Of a DNA stretch of 64,000 nucleotides, positions 11,301-20,636 are shown piece after piece. The notes below the pieces were generated by a model, which did no database searches, was not told the DNA's origin, and was given only the letters and a program-made list of their open reading frames with translations. Location of the stretch: NCBI GenBank assembly GCA_000149225.2, contig CM000692.1, positions 1,116,001 through 1,180,000 on the forward strand. Reading direction: 5' to 3'. How positions within the stretch are numbered: the first letter of the stretch is position 1; each line of letters begins with the position of its first letter. The stretch comes from Lachancea kluyveri NRRL Y-12651 (Eukaryota > Ascomycota > Saccharomycetes > Saccharomycetales > Saccharomycetaceae). Made by a program: the position numbers and the translations under genes.

Positions 11301-11449
11301 CTGTAGGAGCCCAATTTCTGGGGCTGCTGAGGACCACTATTATCATCTGGAGGAAGCTGATCGTCATAAATTGGAATAGTGATACCTGGATCAATTACTT
11401 CCGGAATTTTAGAGAGGTTGTTTCCCTGAGAGCCTTTCCTCTTTTCCAT
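8333..11449 (-). CDS. JSN1: Pumilio-family RNA-binding protein, pre-duplication JSN1/PUF2 relative
   Basis: In S. cerevisiae Jsn1/Puf1 and Puf2 bind 3' ends of mRNAs for membrane and mitochondrial proteins. The 1038-residue protein compares with 1091 and 1075 for the two paralogues. Order: a Ser/Asn-rich N-terminal third; an RRM-like domain near 330-410 (phrases FGNVLSARTLKG and MALVEFDSVDAALHAKEALNG); an Asn/Gly linker; the Puf repeats at roughly 540-870 (LGNTIVQKLFEHSS, FGNYVIQCVLKFG, YGARAVRACLES); and a Gln-rich tail. JSN1 and PUF2 sit beside BIR1-GRR1-BUD4 and TIF5-RPL43A respectively, and both neighbourhoods converge here, so this is the single ancestral copy. Asn and Gln runs come from trinucleotide tracts near 9960-10020 and 8550-8570. 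Confidence 0.95.
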   Translation of the reverse strand: MEKRKGSQGNNLSKIPEVIDPGITIPIYDDQLPPDDNSGPQQPQKLGSYRTRAGKFSNTLSNLLPSISAKLHHSRKTSGSKGSHPSNETSVSSRSSSSNNSGNITPPHDIDNVIQLPDSANFIVTQPRQSNDSFTFNSTNLQSTTSNTISRTRNNTVSSQITSMSSIPQGNASSGNIWSNNTSPNEKSAVPSTAATVTTSTQFIPSPLNEYSTNTYFDINNGSNNNGNINNLSVPAGNIWGVRTRSQSNASSIYTDAPLYETNAGNRSRASTFAHPLEAHPQMVNCPPAKQQMGPTVADDIDPRSINWVTMDPTVPPINQISNLLPTNTISISNVFSLQQQQPHLANTINLTSTSLATLCLKFGNVLSARTLKGVNMALVEFDSVDAALHAKEALNGKEVSLVGAPSLVSFAKVLPMHQQPQAQASAPALSGSGPQSLLQEQLYNGAVTFQQQGNVSIPVFNQHTTSSHGNGNSTGSNNNTITSTSGNNNGNNNGNNNHSTTHLPEKEHCPFPLPPPSVADNTLTLKDIISSFKTAYNPAQINHIVSNALNYEGTNDTSEFGPLPDPLATREFDAPKLRELRKMIDANSMSDLEIEQLAVAMLDELPELSSDYLGNTIVQKLFEHSSTIVKDTMLRQTNRYLTSMGVHKNGTWACQKMITMSDTPRQKVLVAQGVERYCTPLFNDQFGNYVIQCVLKFGPPWNNFIFESIVSNFWIIAQNRYGARAVRACLESHDIITEEQLLVLSAMIVLYAEYLATNTNGALLVTWFLDTCTLPHRHSILAPKLVSHIVDLCCHRLASLTVLKVLNYRGDDNAKKVILDSIFGEKDSLETPQTLYQILNDTNYGPTFIYKVLSMPLLEGDVRMHAVQQVRKVLLEASPAQQHRRLMEEVGLGGAALAVASTNIKHRPSISHVFATDSSGHMRTVSVSSARSNGSRPRALSNGAQQPTAQIPVSVPASSQQQQQQLNVPGGYYNYPGMFPMGSSNGGYAVQTDDLSSQFDMLTLSNGTQISLPQLSMNSNQLNATNNSTGGAYGFGY

Positions 11450-12850
11450 TACTAACCCTTTTCCCTCTTAACCAATGACACCAGTGAGTTTACTTCTCAA
11501 CGCAAAGGGTTCCCCTATATAAAAAATTTCTCAATTTGTAATTTGACACGTACGACTTCGACAAAATTCCCTCTAATTCTATCAAAGCCTCATTATATCC
11601 GAGGGCAAAGAGAACTAAACAGATTACATATATTCGTAATATATGATCCATTGCGCAGTCCGCCACGGAAGGGACCTATAAATACACTGCGTATACAATG
11701 ACATAAAAAGTAGAGGTAATAGCCATATACGAATGAGAGTTTTACTACGTACGAGTGGTATAGGTGGATGGGAAGAGGAGAAGAGGAGAAGAGGAGGATT
11801 CAGAGTACGAGAATATACATGGCAAACGTTCAGGAACCTGCTTGATAACTTAGATCTGTTTAAAAGATTTACCAGAATTAGCAACATGATTCAAAAGGTA
11901 CGCGTGATGATCTGCAAACGTAAAAAGGTATTTTGTTGTCGGTATAAGATTCCTTAAAAACGGATATTCTCTGCTTAACGTTGACATAATACCCAGCATA
12001 GTAATCCATGGTCAACTGAAATGTCTTGGAATTGGTCCAGTACTTAGATCTATGTACGATATACCCTAGAAATAGTGAATAGCAAAAGTTGTGACGTATG
12101 GGGAGCATCTCGAGCTTCGTGTCGCCAAAGAAAACAGCTTTTCTATCAGTGAAAGGTACTCTAGTACATAATCTACCAGTAGTGTCAGGTGTGGTGTCTA
12201 CAAAGTGGAAAGCAAGACTACAGAGTTGCTTTCATCTTACATTGGTTTACATAAAGAAGACGGTTACATCTACTTGATTTTTCTATCAATTGTGTCGTTG
12301 AGAGGGCCTATGTAGACGCCTTTTAATTTTTTAGCCTGAATCAGTAATTACAGATATGTGGTTCGTAAACGCTTGCTTATCAAACATCGCTGCTACTTGA
12401 GCTAACAATTGCATGTGTTCTTGAAGAACATATCGTAGCCAGCCAAACTTGCCCTCAAGCCCTGCTATCATCGGCCGACGTGCACAATGTGTATTTTCTT
12501 CCGGGTTATGAAATGATGAACCGGCTCGTGAATCGGTTCGCGATCCAGCTCGTGCAGCGCGATACTCACTTGTAACCTGGTTTCCGTAACCCGGTTACGA
12601 AAGAAGATGAATAGGTTTAACTCATTGTGCACGTCTGCCATAGGCATTTAGATAACCTTTGACGAAACTAGCTGATTCCGTATTTGTTTATGTTTTTATT
12701 TACCTTTAACCGTTTTAGGAGAAGTAGCTAAGAAGTGGATCACCCTTCTGTTTAAAGCCGCTGCACCATTGTTACCTTTGATGGAGCAACCTTGGTAATT
12801 GAGAGATACAAGGCTAACCATAAGAAGGTGTGGATATTCTACTTGAAAAA
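11450..12850. other. Divergent intergenic region between the JSN1/PUF2 relative and BUD4
   Basis: These 1.4 kb separate two genes read outward. Frames in it are short and unconvincing, and no tRNA B-box fits. The motif TAACCCGG occurs in both orientations near 12500 and 12587. It includes a small inverted repeat CGTAAC-ccg-GTTACG at 12585-12599. It resembles, but does not match, the Reb1 site TTACCCGG. A purine-rich patch lies at 11770-11800. Confidence 0.5.
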
Positions 12851-15800
12851 ATGGAAAGACGGCAGGAAGAAAGAGGCCACGACAACACTGCAGTCGACTC
12901 ATTGCTAAGAGAAATCGACCAAGAAATGTCGTTCGCTAGTAAACAGATTCCTTTACAAGAGATTGGGGATGAAACTATGGAAAGGATAGTCTCATACAAT
13001 ACATTTTCAAACTCCAATTCCAATAATGACTATGAAGATGTAGATGCTGGTGAAACACGTCCTCTTATAGAATCTCAATCTAGAAAGTCGGTTATGTTTG
13101 ATGATGATTTTAAGTTACACGAATACTCTGTTGCCGAAGAGAGCAAAGAAAGTATCGATGCTGCGGAAACCGCTACTGCTTGGGTCAAACCAGAGAAGGA
13201 GTTAACCTACCAACCATCACAGGAACTACTTCTGCAATTAGAATCGGACGAGGAAGAAATCGAAGAACCTGCTCTAGACTTGACAGCCGCTGAATTGAAA
13301 CTCAAATTGGTCACAGACACAGGTAAAAAATTAGACTGCATACTAGACAAACAGAAATCTTCACCAAATGTTCCTAAGTTGAAGGAGATGGTTGATAACA
13401 TCGATCGGATGGTTATATCGCAAGGCAGCGATGAAAAGGACAAGGAAAAAGAAAAACAGTTGCAACCATTAAAGTTCAAAATTATGGCGACATCTCCATT
13501 AAATTCTGGTCTTCCTTCAAATGAAGTAGTTGAATATGACGTAAACTCAGAAGAAGAGAGCGAGGATGCATTGCCGCAAATGACAGCACAACAGAGAATT
13601 CCAATGACAAATATAATGTCTATCAACAAATTCACCGAAAATTGTCCCACAACTAGTAGGATTTCTTCAGGATCTTCTATAGAGGAAGCTGTTACGGAGT
13701 TGAAAACAACTACTAAACAAGACAGCTTTAATCTCCTATACTCTACAAATGACGAATCTACGGGAGCAGTCTCTTCTCCACAAATACAAGTCGAGGATTA
13801 CAAGTTTTCTAGCGGATCAATGAAGTGTGTATTGATGTCACAAAAGAACGGGTCGCGTATCTTCAGTATTGCAACAACCGCTGATGAATATGAATCCGCC
13901 AAAGAATATGAAAGTAAAGTATCTCCGGCTCTTGATGATCAAGATTCTGTTACTTCTGTAGAGGATCTGGGTATTTCTAGAGGTTTAGAGAGAGATGAGG
14001 AAACGTTCAAAGATTTAGCAGCTGTGAGTCATAGTGAAATTGGATTTATGAAAGCTTGTGAGAAAAAACAGTTTCCACAAATAGAGGAAACAGTAAGACA
14101 AAGCCCTCAAAATCGAAAAGAGAAAGAAGAGGGAAGGGAAGAGGGAAAAGAAGAAGAGGGAGAAGAAGAAGAGCGAAAAGAAGAAAAGAAAGAGGAAGAG
14201 GAAGAGGAAGAGGAAAAGGAGAGAGAAGAGGAAGAGGAGAGAGAAGAGGAAAATACAGAAAACAATTATTCATCCATTGATATAAGCAATGCTCTCGAAT
14301 TGCCCAAACTGCCACCACTAGATCTCTCTTTTGTGGAAATTGCCATGAGAAGGTCTAGCTCTAATAGCACTACCAACTCTCACCCTGCAAATAGTGTTCA
14401 AACACAAAAAAAAGGTGTTGAACTATCCATAGAAGCAGATGATTCCATAAATGCACGTTTCGAGCACACAGGTAATGCGGAAAATGTATTTGATTCTAGG
14501 TGTGTTAAAAAAGTAGCACAGAAATCCACAGCTGAAATTAGCGCTGAGATCAAAAAATTTAAAGAAAGCGATCCGTCTCTTCTTCTTGAAGAGAGTGGTG
14601 CTTCGAATGAGCACGAAGAACGGGATGAAAAGGCTGAAAATATTAAGTCACCAAAGAAAGAATACACTATACCATCCACAAACTTTTCTAACGGTATTAC
14701 TAGTGGATCAGTTAAAGAACCAGTCCAGAATCCTGTAGAAGATTCTGCTGGGAAGGTGATACTCAAGAGTTTAGTCGAGCATCGTGTTAAAAATAATGAC
14801 AATGTTAGTAAACCTGGCTCTACAGCTACACCATCGCTACCCCCACTACCAGCCTTTGGATCTGTATTCGATGAAGATTATCCATTTGGTGACGACCAAG
14901 ATATTTCGAATGATTCGATCGATATAACCAAGTCATTGAAGCCGTCAGATTACTTGTCTATCTGGCACACACAGGAAAATTTACTGAAAAATTCATCTCC
15001 CGCTATAAGTGCAAACTCTCAATTTTCTCAGCAATCTGAGTCTACACTTCCATCATCTATTCGTACAAATATAAAGTTCAAATTTAAACCAAGAGTTGTC
15101 AGCAGAAGCAAAATTTGTTATAATCACGTCACATCTCAAAAAGCTATAGAGCATCCAATAGAGGATGAGCTATTTTTGTCACAAACAACTGAGAAAAGTG
15201 TCTTGGATCCTTTGAGAAGAAATACTCTACTTTCAAAAAAAATCCAGGAACAGATCAAGACACATGAACATTCGGATCCCCACCGTGGGAACTTACCCTC
15301 AATTCTCGGCTTAGGACATCAGCAAAATGAAGAGTATGCAGTCAAAACCGAGGATGAAGAAGTTTCAGTTGACGAAACTCATGATGATACAGTGGTTACT
15401 GGAAATTCTGTAATCAAAAACGCTCTGGACAAGAATTTGAATACCGTAAAACAGGACCAGACTCTTTCTCACGAAGGGCAAAGCTCTGTAACGGCAGAAC
15501 TACTTCCAAGCGTTGCAGGGGAGTACGAAGACGTAGAAGATGACTTCGAAACATTTATTAAAGCACTAAATGATGATGACGCTTCTACCCATAACACAGT
15601 TTACAACAACAATAGAAATTCTGTTGTATATCACATTTGGGGTGAAGACTTTTATCAAAATGGATTAGATCTCGGCTTCAAAGAAAGTGGGCAGCCAGAT
15701 AAGAAACGTATACCAAAAGAGATTCTTACTAAACTCCTAGCTAAGGAAGAGATAGAAGAAGAAGGGGAAAGCGTAGTCAGACAAAATGAGAAAACTCCTG

Positions 15801-17248
15801 AAGTAGCTGGTTTAGGATTACTAAAATACCCAGAAAGCAGTGTTTCTGTGTGCAGGAAATTAAGCATTAAAGGTTTGGAGGTAGTGAGATCTGCATCTGA
15901 TACTTTCAAAAGCCAGAAAGAAGAAACTACACATGGTATCTATGACACGCCCAAAAAGCAAAATCGTATTAACAATTCCCACGTTGGTAGTCCTTTTAAG
16001 GTGATCAGAACTAAAGAACTGGATGAACTTGAAGTGAGGGAAGCAAGCGTTGAAGTAGGGTCACCAGATAGGAAAACTGAGAACCAGATTAAAGCACCTG
16101 TAGCTTCAAATGTTCAATTGGAGGACAAGTCACATGAGTCCGAAGCTACACAGGAAGTAAAGCCAACCTCATTAGAACCATTGCGAGATAATGGCAAGCT
16201 ATACGTGTTGTTGAAGGGTATTACTGGGTTAAACCTCAAAGATGTGAAGCGCCACCAAGCAGAATATGCGATAGAATTCGATAATGGTAAGAACGTGGTA
16301 CAAACCTCCTGGTGTACACTACCAGAGGATGGATCTACCACATTAAACAAGGAATTTGAGGTAATATTAGGTGCAAATGAACCTCGTGAGAATGAAAAGT
16401 TGATAATCACTTTAAAGTGTAGATACCAAAGGCCAAAATCCGAATTGGTCGAAGTTGTAAATCGGATTCCTCTAAAGAAAAAATTTCCTCTCGGTAAGAC
16501 GAAATACAAATTAGAGAAAAAATATATCCAGAAGCATATCGAGTTCGACGATTGGGATTATCTGTTTGCTAACGACGGTTCGTTTGCTCGCTGCTGTGTG
16601 GAGTTGGACCGGGTTTTCTTAACAAAGGCCAGGTACAGCAGGAAACAGTTTCATTTCAACCTAGTGAATGAATGGGAAAAAGTATGGGACAAAAAGACCC
16701 CAATAAAGGATATTTATAATCTGCCACGTAAGCCTACACATACAGTTGGTACGCTGACTTTGGATGCTTGCTATTTGCCACGAACTTCTCCTCTTGAAAG
16801 GTTTCCTAAAACCTTGAAGATAGCTCAGGAAATTGTCAACAAGTATGCAGAGCAACAGAGGATCGAATATGACGGTTATCTATGGCAAGAAGGCGGTGAC
16901 GTTGATGGAATGCTTCAAAAAAGATACTTTACACTGCAAGGAAACCGTTTAATTGCTCACCATGAGATTACTAAGAAACCAAAGGTCTTGGTTAATTTGC
17001 TGAGAGTGGTAGACATTTTATCAGATGGCAGTTTGCATAATGATACGGCAAAAAAAGTGAGAAATTTTACTGACGTTGTCTTATTTAGCGATTGCTTCAA
17101 GCTAATCTTTTCGAACGGGGAGGTGATCAATTTGAACGCAGAAAGCACCAAGTCAAAGGACGAATGGATTGAAAAGCTAACTAAAGTAATTCAACTCAAC
17201 AATTTCCATCAACCCTGGGTTAAACATTTCTTACAAAACACTAAATAG
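12851..17248 (+). CDS. BUD4: Bud-site selection anillin-like protein Bud4
   Basis: Bud4 marks the bud neck for axial budding and binds septins. The ATG at 12851 gives 1465 residues (about 1447 in S. cerevisiae); the open frame begins earlier only with GTG. The N-terminus contains VDSLLREIDQEM, close to the S. cerevisiae start. Mid-protein the phrase SNDSIDITKSLKPSDYLSIWH is nearly identical to the S. cerevisiae counterpart as I recall it. The C-terminal quarter has an anillin-type region, then a PH domain at about 1340-1460 (YDGYLWQEGG, RYFTLQGNRL, SKDEWIEKLTKVIQ). Unusual: a Glu/Lys/Arg-only stretch of about 45 residues near the first third, encoded by a long polypurine tract. It is convergent with FIP1. 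Confidence 0.95.
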   Translation: MERRQEERGHDNTAVDSLLREIDQEMSFASKQIPLQEIGDETMERIVSYNTFSNSNSNNDYEDVDAGETRPLIESQSRKSVMFDDDFKLHEYSVAEESKESIDAAETATAWVKPEKELTYQPSQELLLQLESDEEEIEEPALDLTAAELKLKLVTDTGKKLDCILDKQKSSPNVPKLKEMVDNIDRMVISQGSDEKDKEKEKQLQPLKFKIMATSPLNSGLPSNEVVEYDVNSEEESEDALPQMTAQQRIPMTNIMSINKFTENCPTTSRISSGSSIEEAVTELKTTTKQDSFNLLYSTNDESTGAVSSPQIQVEDYKFSSGSMKCVLMSQKNGSRIFSIATTADEYESAKEYESKVSPALDDQDSVTSVEDLGISRGLERDEETFKDLAAVSHSEIGFMKACEKKQFPQIEETVRQSPQNRKEKEEGREEGKEEEGEEEERKEEKKEEEEEEEEKEREEEEEREEENTENNYSSIDISNALELPKLPPLDLSFVEIAMRRSSSNSTTNSHPANSVQTQKKGVELSIEADDSINARFEHTGNAENVFDSRCVKKVAQKSTAEISAEIKKFKESDPSLLLEESGASNEHEERDEKAENIKSPKKEYTIPSTNFSNGITSGSVKEPVQNPVEDSAGKVILKSLVEHRVKNNDNVSKPGSTATPSLPPLPAFGSVFDEDYPFGDDQDISNDSIDITKSLKPSDYLSIWHTQENLLKNSSPAISANSQFSQQSESTLPSSIRTNIKFKFKPRVVSRSKICYNHVTSQKAIEHPIEDELFLSQTTEKSVLDPLRRNTLLSKKIQEQIKTHEHSDPHRGNLPSILGLGHQQNEEYAVKTEDEEVSVDETHDDTVVTGNSVIKNALDKNLNTVKQDQTLSHEGQSSVTAELLPSVAGEYEDVEDDFETFIKALNDDDASTHNTVYNNNRNSVVYHIWGEDFYQNGLDLGFKESGQPDKKRIPKEILTKLLAKEEIEEEGESVVRQNEKTPEVAGLGLLKYPESSVSVCRKLSIKGLEVVRSASDTFKSQKEETTHGIYDTPKKQNRINNSHVGSPFKVIRTKELDELEVREASVEVGSPDRKTENQIKAPVASNVQLEDKSHESEATQEVKPTSLEPLRDNGKLYVLLKGITGLNLKDVKRHQAEYAIEFDNGKNVVQTSWCTLPEDGSTTLNKEFEVILGANEPRENEKLIITLKCRYQRPKSELVEVVNRIPLKKKFPLGKTKYKLEKKYIQKHIEFDDWDYLFANDGSFARCCVELDRVFLTKARYSRKQFHFNLVNEWEKVWDKKTPIKDIYNLPRKPTHTVGTLTLDACYLPRTSPLERFPKTLKIAQEIVNKYAEQQRIEYDGYLWQEGGDVDGMLQKRYFTLQGNRLIAHHEITKKPKVLVNLLRVVDILSDGSLHNDTAKKVRNFTDVVLFSDCFKLIFSNGEVINLNAESTKSKDEWIEKLTKVIQLNNFHQPWVKHFLQNTK
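14115..14253. repeat. Polypurine tract inside BUD4
   Basis: The plus strand is pure A/G from 14115 to 14253 except for one C at 14174, so 79 bases (14175-14253) are uninterrupted. It consists of imperfect GAA, GAG and GGAA units and encodes the Glu/Lys/Arg run of Bud4. Confidence 0.9.
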
Positions 17249-17374
17249 TCACTGAATTTTCCTTACGTTTTGTATACAAATTGAAATTTTATAGTATAAT
17301 ATTTGATACTTACCAATCCTAAGAGAAAGAAAAAGGATGAACCACATCACTATATATTCGTACCTACACCCCGC

Positions 17375-18274
17375 TTACTTTTTGAGTTGAGGGTTCATAT
17401 TGTTCATCATGCCCGGGAATGGGAAAGGTGGAAACCCTCCAAACATCGGAGGCATACCCATTGGCGGGAAACCCGGTGGCGGCATGTTGTTATTAGTTGT
17501 ATTGATATTGCTGCTGGAACTACTGGAATCGTTACTAGTCTCGTTTAGCTTACCCTGTTGTTGTAAACTGAGCAAGCCCATCAAGATTTTTTGTGGGTTG
17601 TATTCCTTTCTCAGCTTTTCCTGCTTGTTCAAATATTCCATCCAAGTGTGTTCGTTGAAACCGTAGTTAAAGTAATCACTTAAATTGGCACCGGGTTGGC
17701 GCCAAGGTTTCTCTTTTAGTACTTCAGGATCAATATCTGTTATCTCCTGATCTCCTAGCTTACCTGGCGCATCCAAATCGAGCACAGCAGTCATTTCGGT
17801 AGAAACAGGAAGAGCATCAGTCGTGCCTGTTGCCGAAGTGGTAGCTTCATTGGTATTATTAAGTACATCGGTCTTTTCTGTCTCATTCGTCGTGACCGCT
17901 GTACCACTGACCATTGCAGATGGGGTAGAAATTATTGTAGCGGGTGCTGTAGCAGTGTCTTTAGAGTCCAACTTCGTACTATCGGCACCCGTACCAATGA
18001 TAAATTCCACGTCGGAATCACTATCGGATTCATCTTCAAAACTAGAGTCTTCCTCCTCACTACTATCTCTACCTGCGTCATTATTATATTCTGCTTTTTG
18101 GCTTTCATTGGTCTCGGATGTATCTAACTTCACCCTTTTAGCTGGTTCATCTTCTTGGTCGGCGTTATTAGCTTCATCTAGAGTTCGCTTACTACTAGAA
18201 CTAGCCGATTGACCTCCTTCTTCGGCATCAGAACCATAGAGAAACTTATCGTCCTCATCATCACTAGAGTTCAT
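17375..18274 (-). CDS. FIP1: Cleavage and polyadenylation factor subunit Fip1
   Basis: Fip1 tethers poly(A) polymerase Pap1 to the cleavage and polyadenylation factor. The protein has 299 residues against 327 in S. cerevisiae. The N-terminus DDEDDKFLYGSD is the acidic Pap1/Pfs2-binding start. The conserved central Fip1 motif (PEVLKEKPWRQPGANLSDYF, continuing NYGFNE) lies near 185-210. The tail is Pro/Met/Gly-rich (MPPPGFPPMGMPPMFGG). A longer Ser/Thr/Asp linker sits between them. It is transcribed toward BUD4, as in YJR092W-YJR093C. Confidence 0.97.
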   Translation of the reverse strand: MNSSDDEDDKFLYGSDAEEGGQSASSSSKRTLDEANNADQEDEPAKRVKLDTSETNESQKAEYNNDAGRDSSEEEDSSFEDESDSDSDVEFIIGTGADSTKLDSKDTATAPATIISTPSAMVSGTAVTTNETEKTDVLNNTNEATTSATGTTDALPVSTEMTAVLDLDAPGKLGDQEITDIDPEVLKEKPWRQPGANLSDYFNYGFNEHTWMEYLNKQEKLRKEYNPQKILMGLLSLQQQGKLNETSNDSSSSSSNINTTNNNMPPPGFPPMGMPPMFGGFPPFPFPGMMNNMNPQLKK

Positions 18275-19146
18275 ATTTGTAAATGTATCGCGATGGAATG
18301 GATTTCTTCTGATCTAGGGCGGGAACTGGATAAAAACAACTATCCAAAACTTGATAACCAGGGCTTTTTAATGTCACCAAAGATGAAATTATATTTTCGT
18401 TTAAAATGATCAATATCGCCCATCAAGTTCGTATATAGTAATAATTATACAGTCCATATGGCATTTATGCTGCTCAGATCTTAGCAGTGCATACGGTTAT
18501 ATAAAAAAGAAAAGGAATAAACTATTAAAATCATTGGCTAATCAAATGCTATCTATGCGAGAAAAATAACAAGGCATGCATATAAACTTTAAATCCCTTC
18601 ATGAGGTCCACTTTATCTGAATATTTTCCAAGGTGCTGCGTTAGAATAACGGGAAGCGACAGTTTGATAAAACAAATTTAATTACACTTTGGTCTCTTGC
18701 TATATTTCTATGCTTTATCTACAGATGGAGCCTATTCGATTCGTTAAAGTGTTAAGCTCATACTTGAAGATGATCAGCCACTTATCTGCTCAACGGAAAA
18801 AAGATACGCCTCCATCTCTAAAAATAGACTGCATTAATACCGCTATTTATAACAAAAAGAACAATGATAAACTGAAAAAAAAAACAATACACAATTAAAG
18901 AATATAGATCAAACATAACACCAGTGGTAGGTAACAGAAGAATCGGTAGTAGTAATACAGACCGGGGAGTCTTGATAGCAAGAGAAAATAATTAAGGGGT
19001 TGAAAAAATGACGGTAGTAATACAGAGCAAATAATAGCCAAAACGGGGTAAATTAAGGAAGAAAAGGAAAGGGAAAGAAAGAAAGAAAGAAAGAAAGGGG
19101 GAAAATGCAATTAACAAACGTGTAAGATAGATTTTGGACTTCCACT
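18275..19146. other. FIP1 upstream region and IME1 3' flank
   Basis: The 872 bases carry the FIP1 promoter (minus) and the IME1 3' flank. They are AT-rich, with a GAAA microsatellite at about 19074-19096. No reading frame or RNA gene stands out. Confidence 0.5.
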
Positions 19147-20268
19147 TCATTTATCGTGGAAAGCAGTTTTACTGAACCTGTAAGTAATCTCCTGAAACCT
19201 GATTTTATCGAAATATTCTTGCTCCTTAGAGTCGGCGATGAAATAGCCGCAGTAACGTGAAAGCTTTTGTGTTACCTGATAGAATAAATCGTCATTGAGA
19301 TTATTTGCAGTATAGGTAGTAATTTCCTTATTAGTAGTGTAGTTTTGGTATACTTCCTTAGCAGCGATGTGTGCTTTCAGATCTAGGACCGGCCCGATCG
19401 AACGCGTAAACAGTGACTTTGAATTGAAAGCATCCCCTTCCGTGCACTCTTTAAACTGGTTCATCAACTCATCCAGTGGCATCGGAGGATTCCTAGGGAT
19501 TTCGTTGGATGAATCCTCCAGATGAAACAATTTTTTTTCCCACATTGAATGGATGGAACACATGATTGTGTTGGGACAATCAGTCACGGGACAAACAAAG
19601 GTTGGATAAGAAACTTGAGCCACAAGGACAGGCTCTACTTCATCCATGTACCTTTTAGTCATAGCGTTCACATTGTCAAGACAAGAGATGTTTTGGACAT
19701 CCATGTCCCAGTCTTCTTGCTGTTTCAACCGTGTGTGTATTTCCCTTGTAGAAGAAAAGACGGAGGAGAAAGACGAAGCTCTAGAATCCTTGGCAGTCGT
19801 GACAGTCGAGTCCAATGGTGGAGTAGGACGCAAATTAGGGCGTTCCAATGGAGGAGAGATGGACGAAATCCCATTCGTCACCTCCTTGGGAGGTGGAGTA
19901 CTTGCTGTCTGAGACAAGTGTGTCGCGTTGATCAAATGGACGGGTTGTGTATGGACTAGGTGAATTTGAGAGGAGTCAAAGTCAAATTCCAAATCGTTGT
20001 CCTCATCATCGTCGGTTGTTACTTCGTACTCGATTAAAGCCAGATCAATGTTGGTGAAAAGCGTATCTGTCTCTTCCGCATCATCTTCTTTGCCGACGTC
20101 CATGTCGTCCTCCCCTAGTTGCAAGAAGGAATCTAACAGCTCGTCTTTTGAATAAACAAAGCTGCTCTGTTGTTTCTCGACACGCGGAACGTCGTGATTG
20201 GCGGCTGTGGCGGTGATAATCCTGTCACCGTTGACTCGCTTGTTAGCAGAATTAGTCAAACAATGCAT
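19147..20268 (-). CDS. IME1: Master activator of meiosis Ime1
   Basis: Ime1 joins Ume6 to switch on early meiotic genes in starved diploids. The 373-residue protein is only patchily conserved, but two blocks settle it. HLVHTQPVHLIN (about 103-114) corresponds to NLVHTQPIHLIN in S. cerevisiae. The C-terminal phrases QKLSRYCGYF and EYFDKIRFQEITYRFSKT match the S. cerevisiae Ume6/Rim11-interacting end. The position between FIP1 and RPL43 equals YJR093C-YJR094C-YJR094W-A. The acidic N-terminal half (DDDEDNDLEFDFD) could be an activation domain. Unusual: C226, C231, C237 and H240 form a compact C/C/C/H group I do not recall in S. cerevisiae Ime1. The long upstream region suits the complex IME1 control known in S. 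cerevisiae. Confidence 0.93.
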   Translation of the reverse strand: MHCLTNSANKRVNGDRIITATAANHDVPRVEKQQSSFVYSKDELLDSFLQLGEDDMDVGKEDDAEETDTLFTNIDLALIEYEVTTDDDEDNDLEFDFDSSQIHLVHTQPVHLINATHLSQTASTPPPKEVTNGISSISPPLERPNLRPTPPLDSTVTTAKDSRASSFSSVFSSTREIHTRLKQQEDWDMDVQNISCLDNVNAMTKRYMDEVEPVLVAQVSYPTFVCPVTDCPNTIMCSIHSMWEKKLFHLEDSSNEIPRNPPMPLDELMNQFKECTEGDAFNSKSLFTRSIGPVLDLKAHIAAKEVYQNYTTNKEITTYTANNLNDDLFYQVTQKLSRYCGYFIADSKEQEYFDKIRFQEITYRFSKTAFHDK

Positions 20269-20592
20269 TTATCTGTACAAAAGCAGGTTATAGAAACATT
20301 TAAGACAAGAGGGCGACACTTGTTGAGAGGAACTGGTCCATGTTTTTATATCTTTTTTTTTTAAAAACCTCCTTTATCGTTGACTTCTATCCGGCGTCCG
20401 CTACTTCTAAGAGTACCACCCCGCAGCGTACAATATCACTTTAAAATATCGTTCTAGTATCGCGCTTTCAATTCCAGGTCGATTTTCCCCGATCACAAGC
20501 CTACGTGCCACAATTTTGATGATATAATCAATGATGCGGCTTTGTTGCGGTGGTTTTAGCGCACTCCCATTTGTTGACGCGTCTGGCTCCCC

Positions 20593-20636
20593 TTGAGTCC
20601 ATATCTTTACCTAATGCGGTAAAGATATGGACTCAA
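20593..20636. repeat. Perfect 19-bp inverted repeat with 6-base loop
   Basis: The left arm (20593-20611) TTGAGTCCATATCTTTACC and the right arm (20618-20636) are exact reverse complements, separated by TAATGC. It lies about 325 bp upstream of the IME1 start codon. No flanking duplication or coding frame marks it as a transposon. Confidence 0.95.

Noticed and set aside
12530-12600. GGTTCGCGATCC resembling a tRNA B-box
   Set aside because: No A-box or cloverleaf can be formed around it, and it lies in a promoter with other short inverted words.
14046-14318. Minus-strand frame opposite the BUD4 polypurine tract, leucine/proline-rich
   Set aside because: It is the antisense shadow of the Glu/Lys/Arg repeat.
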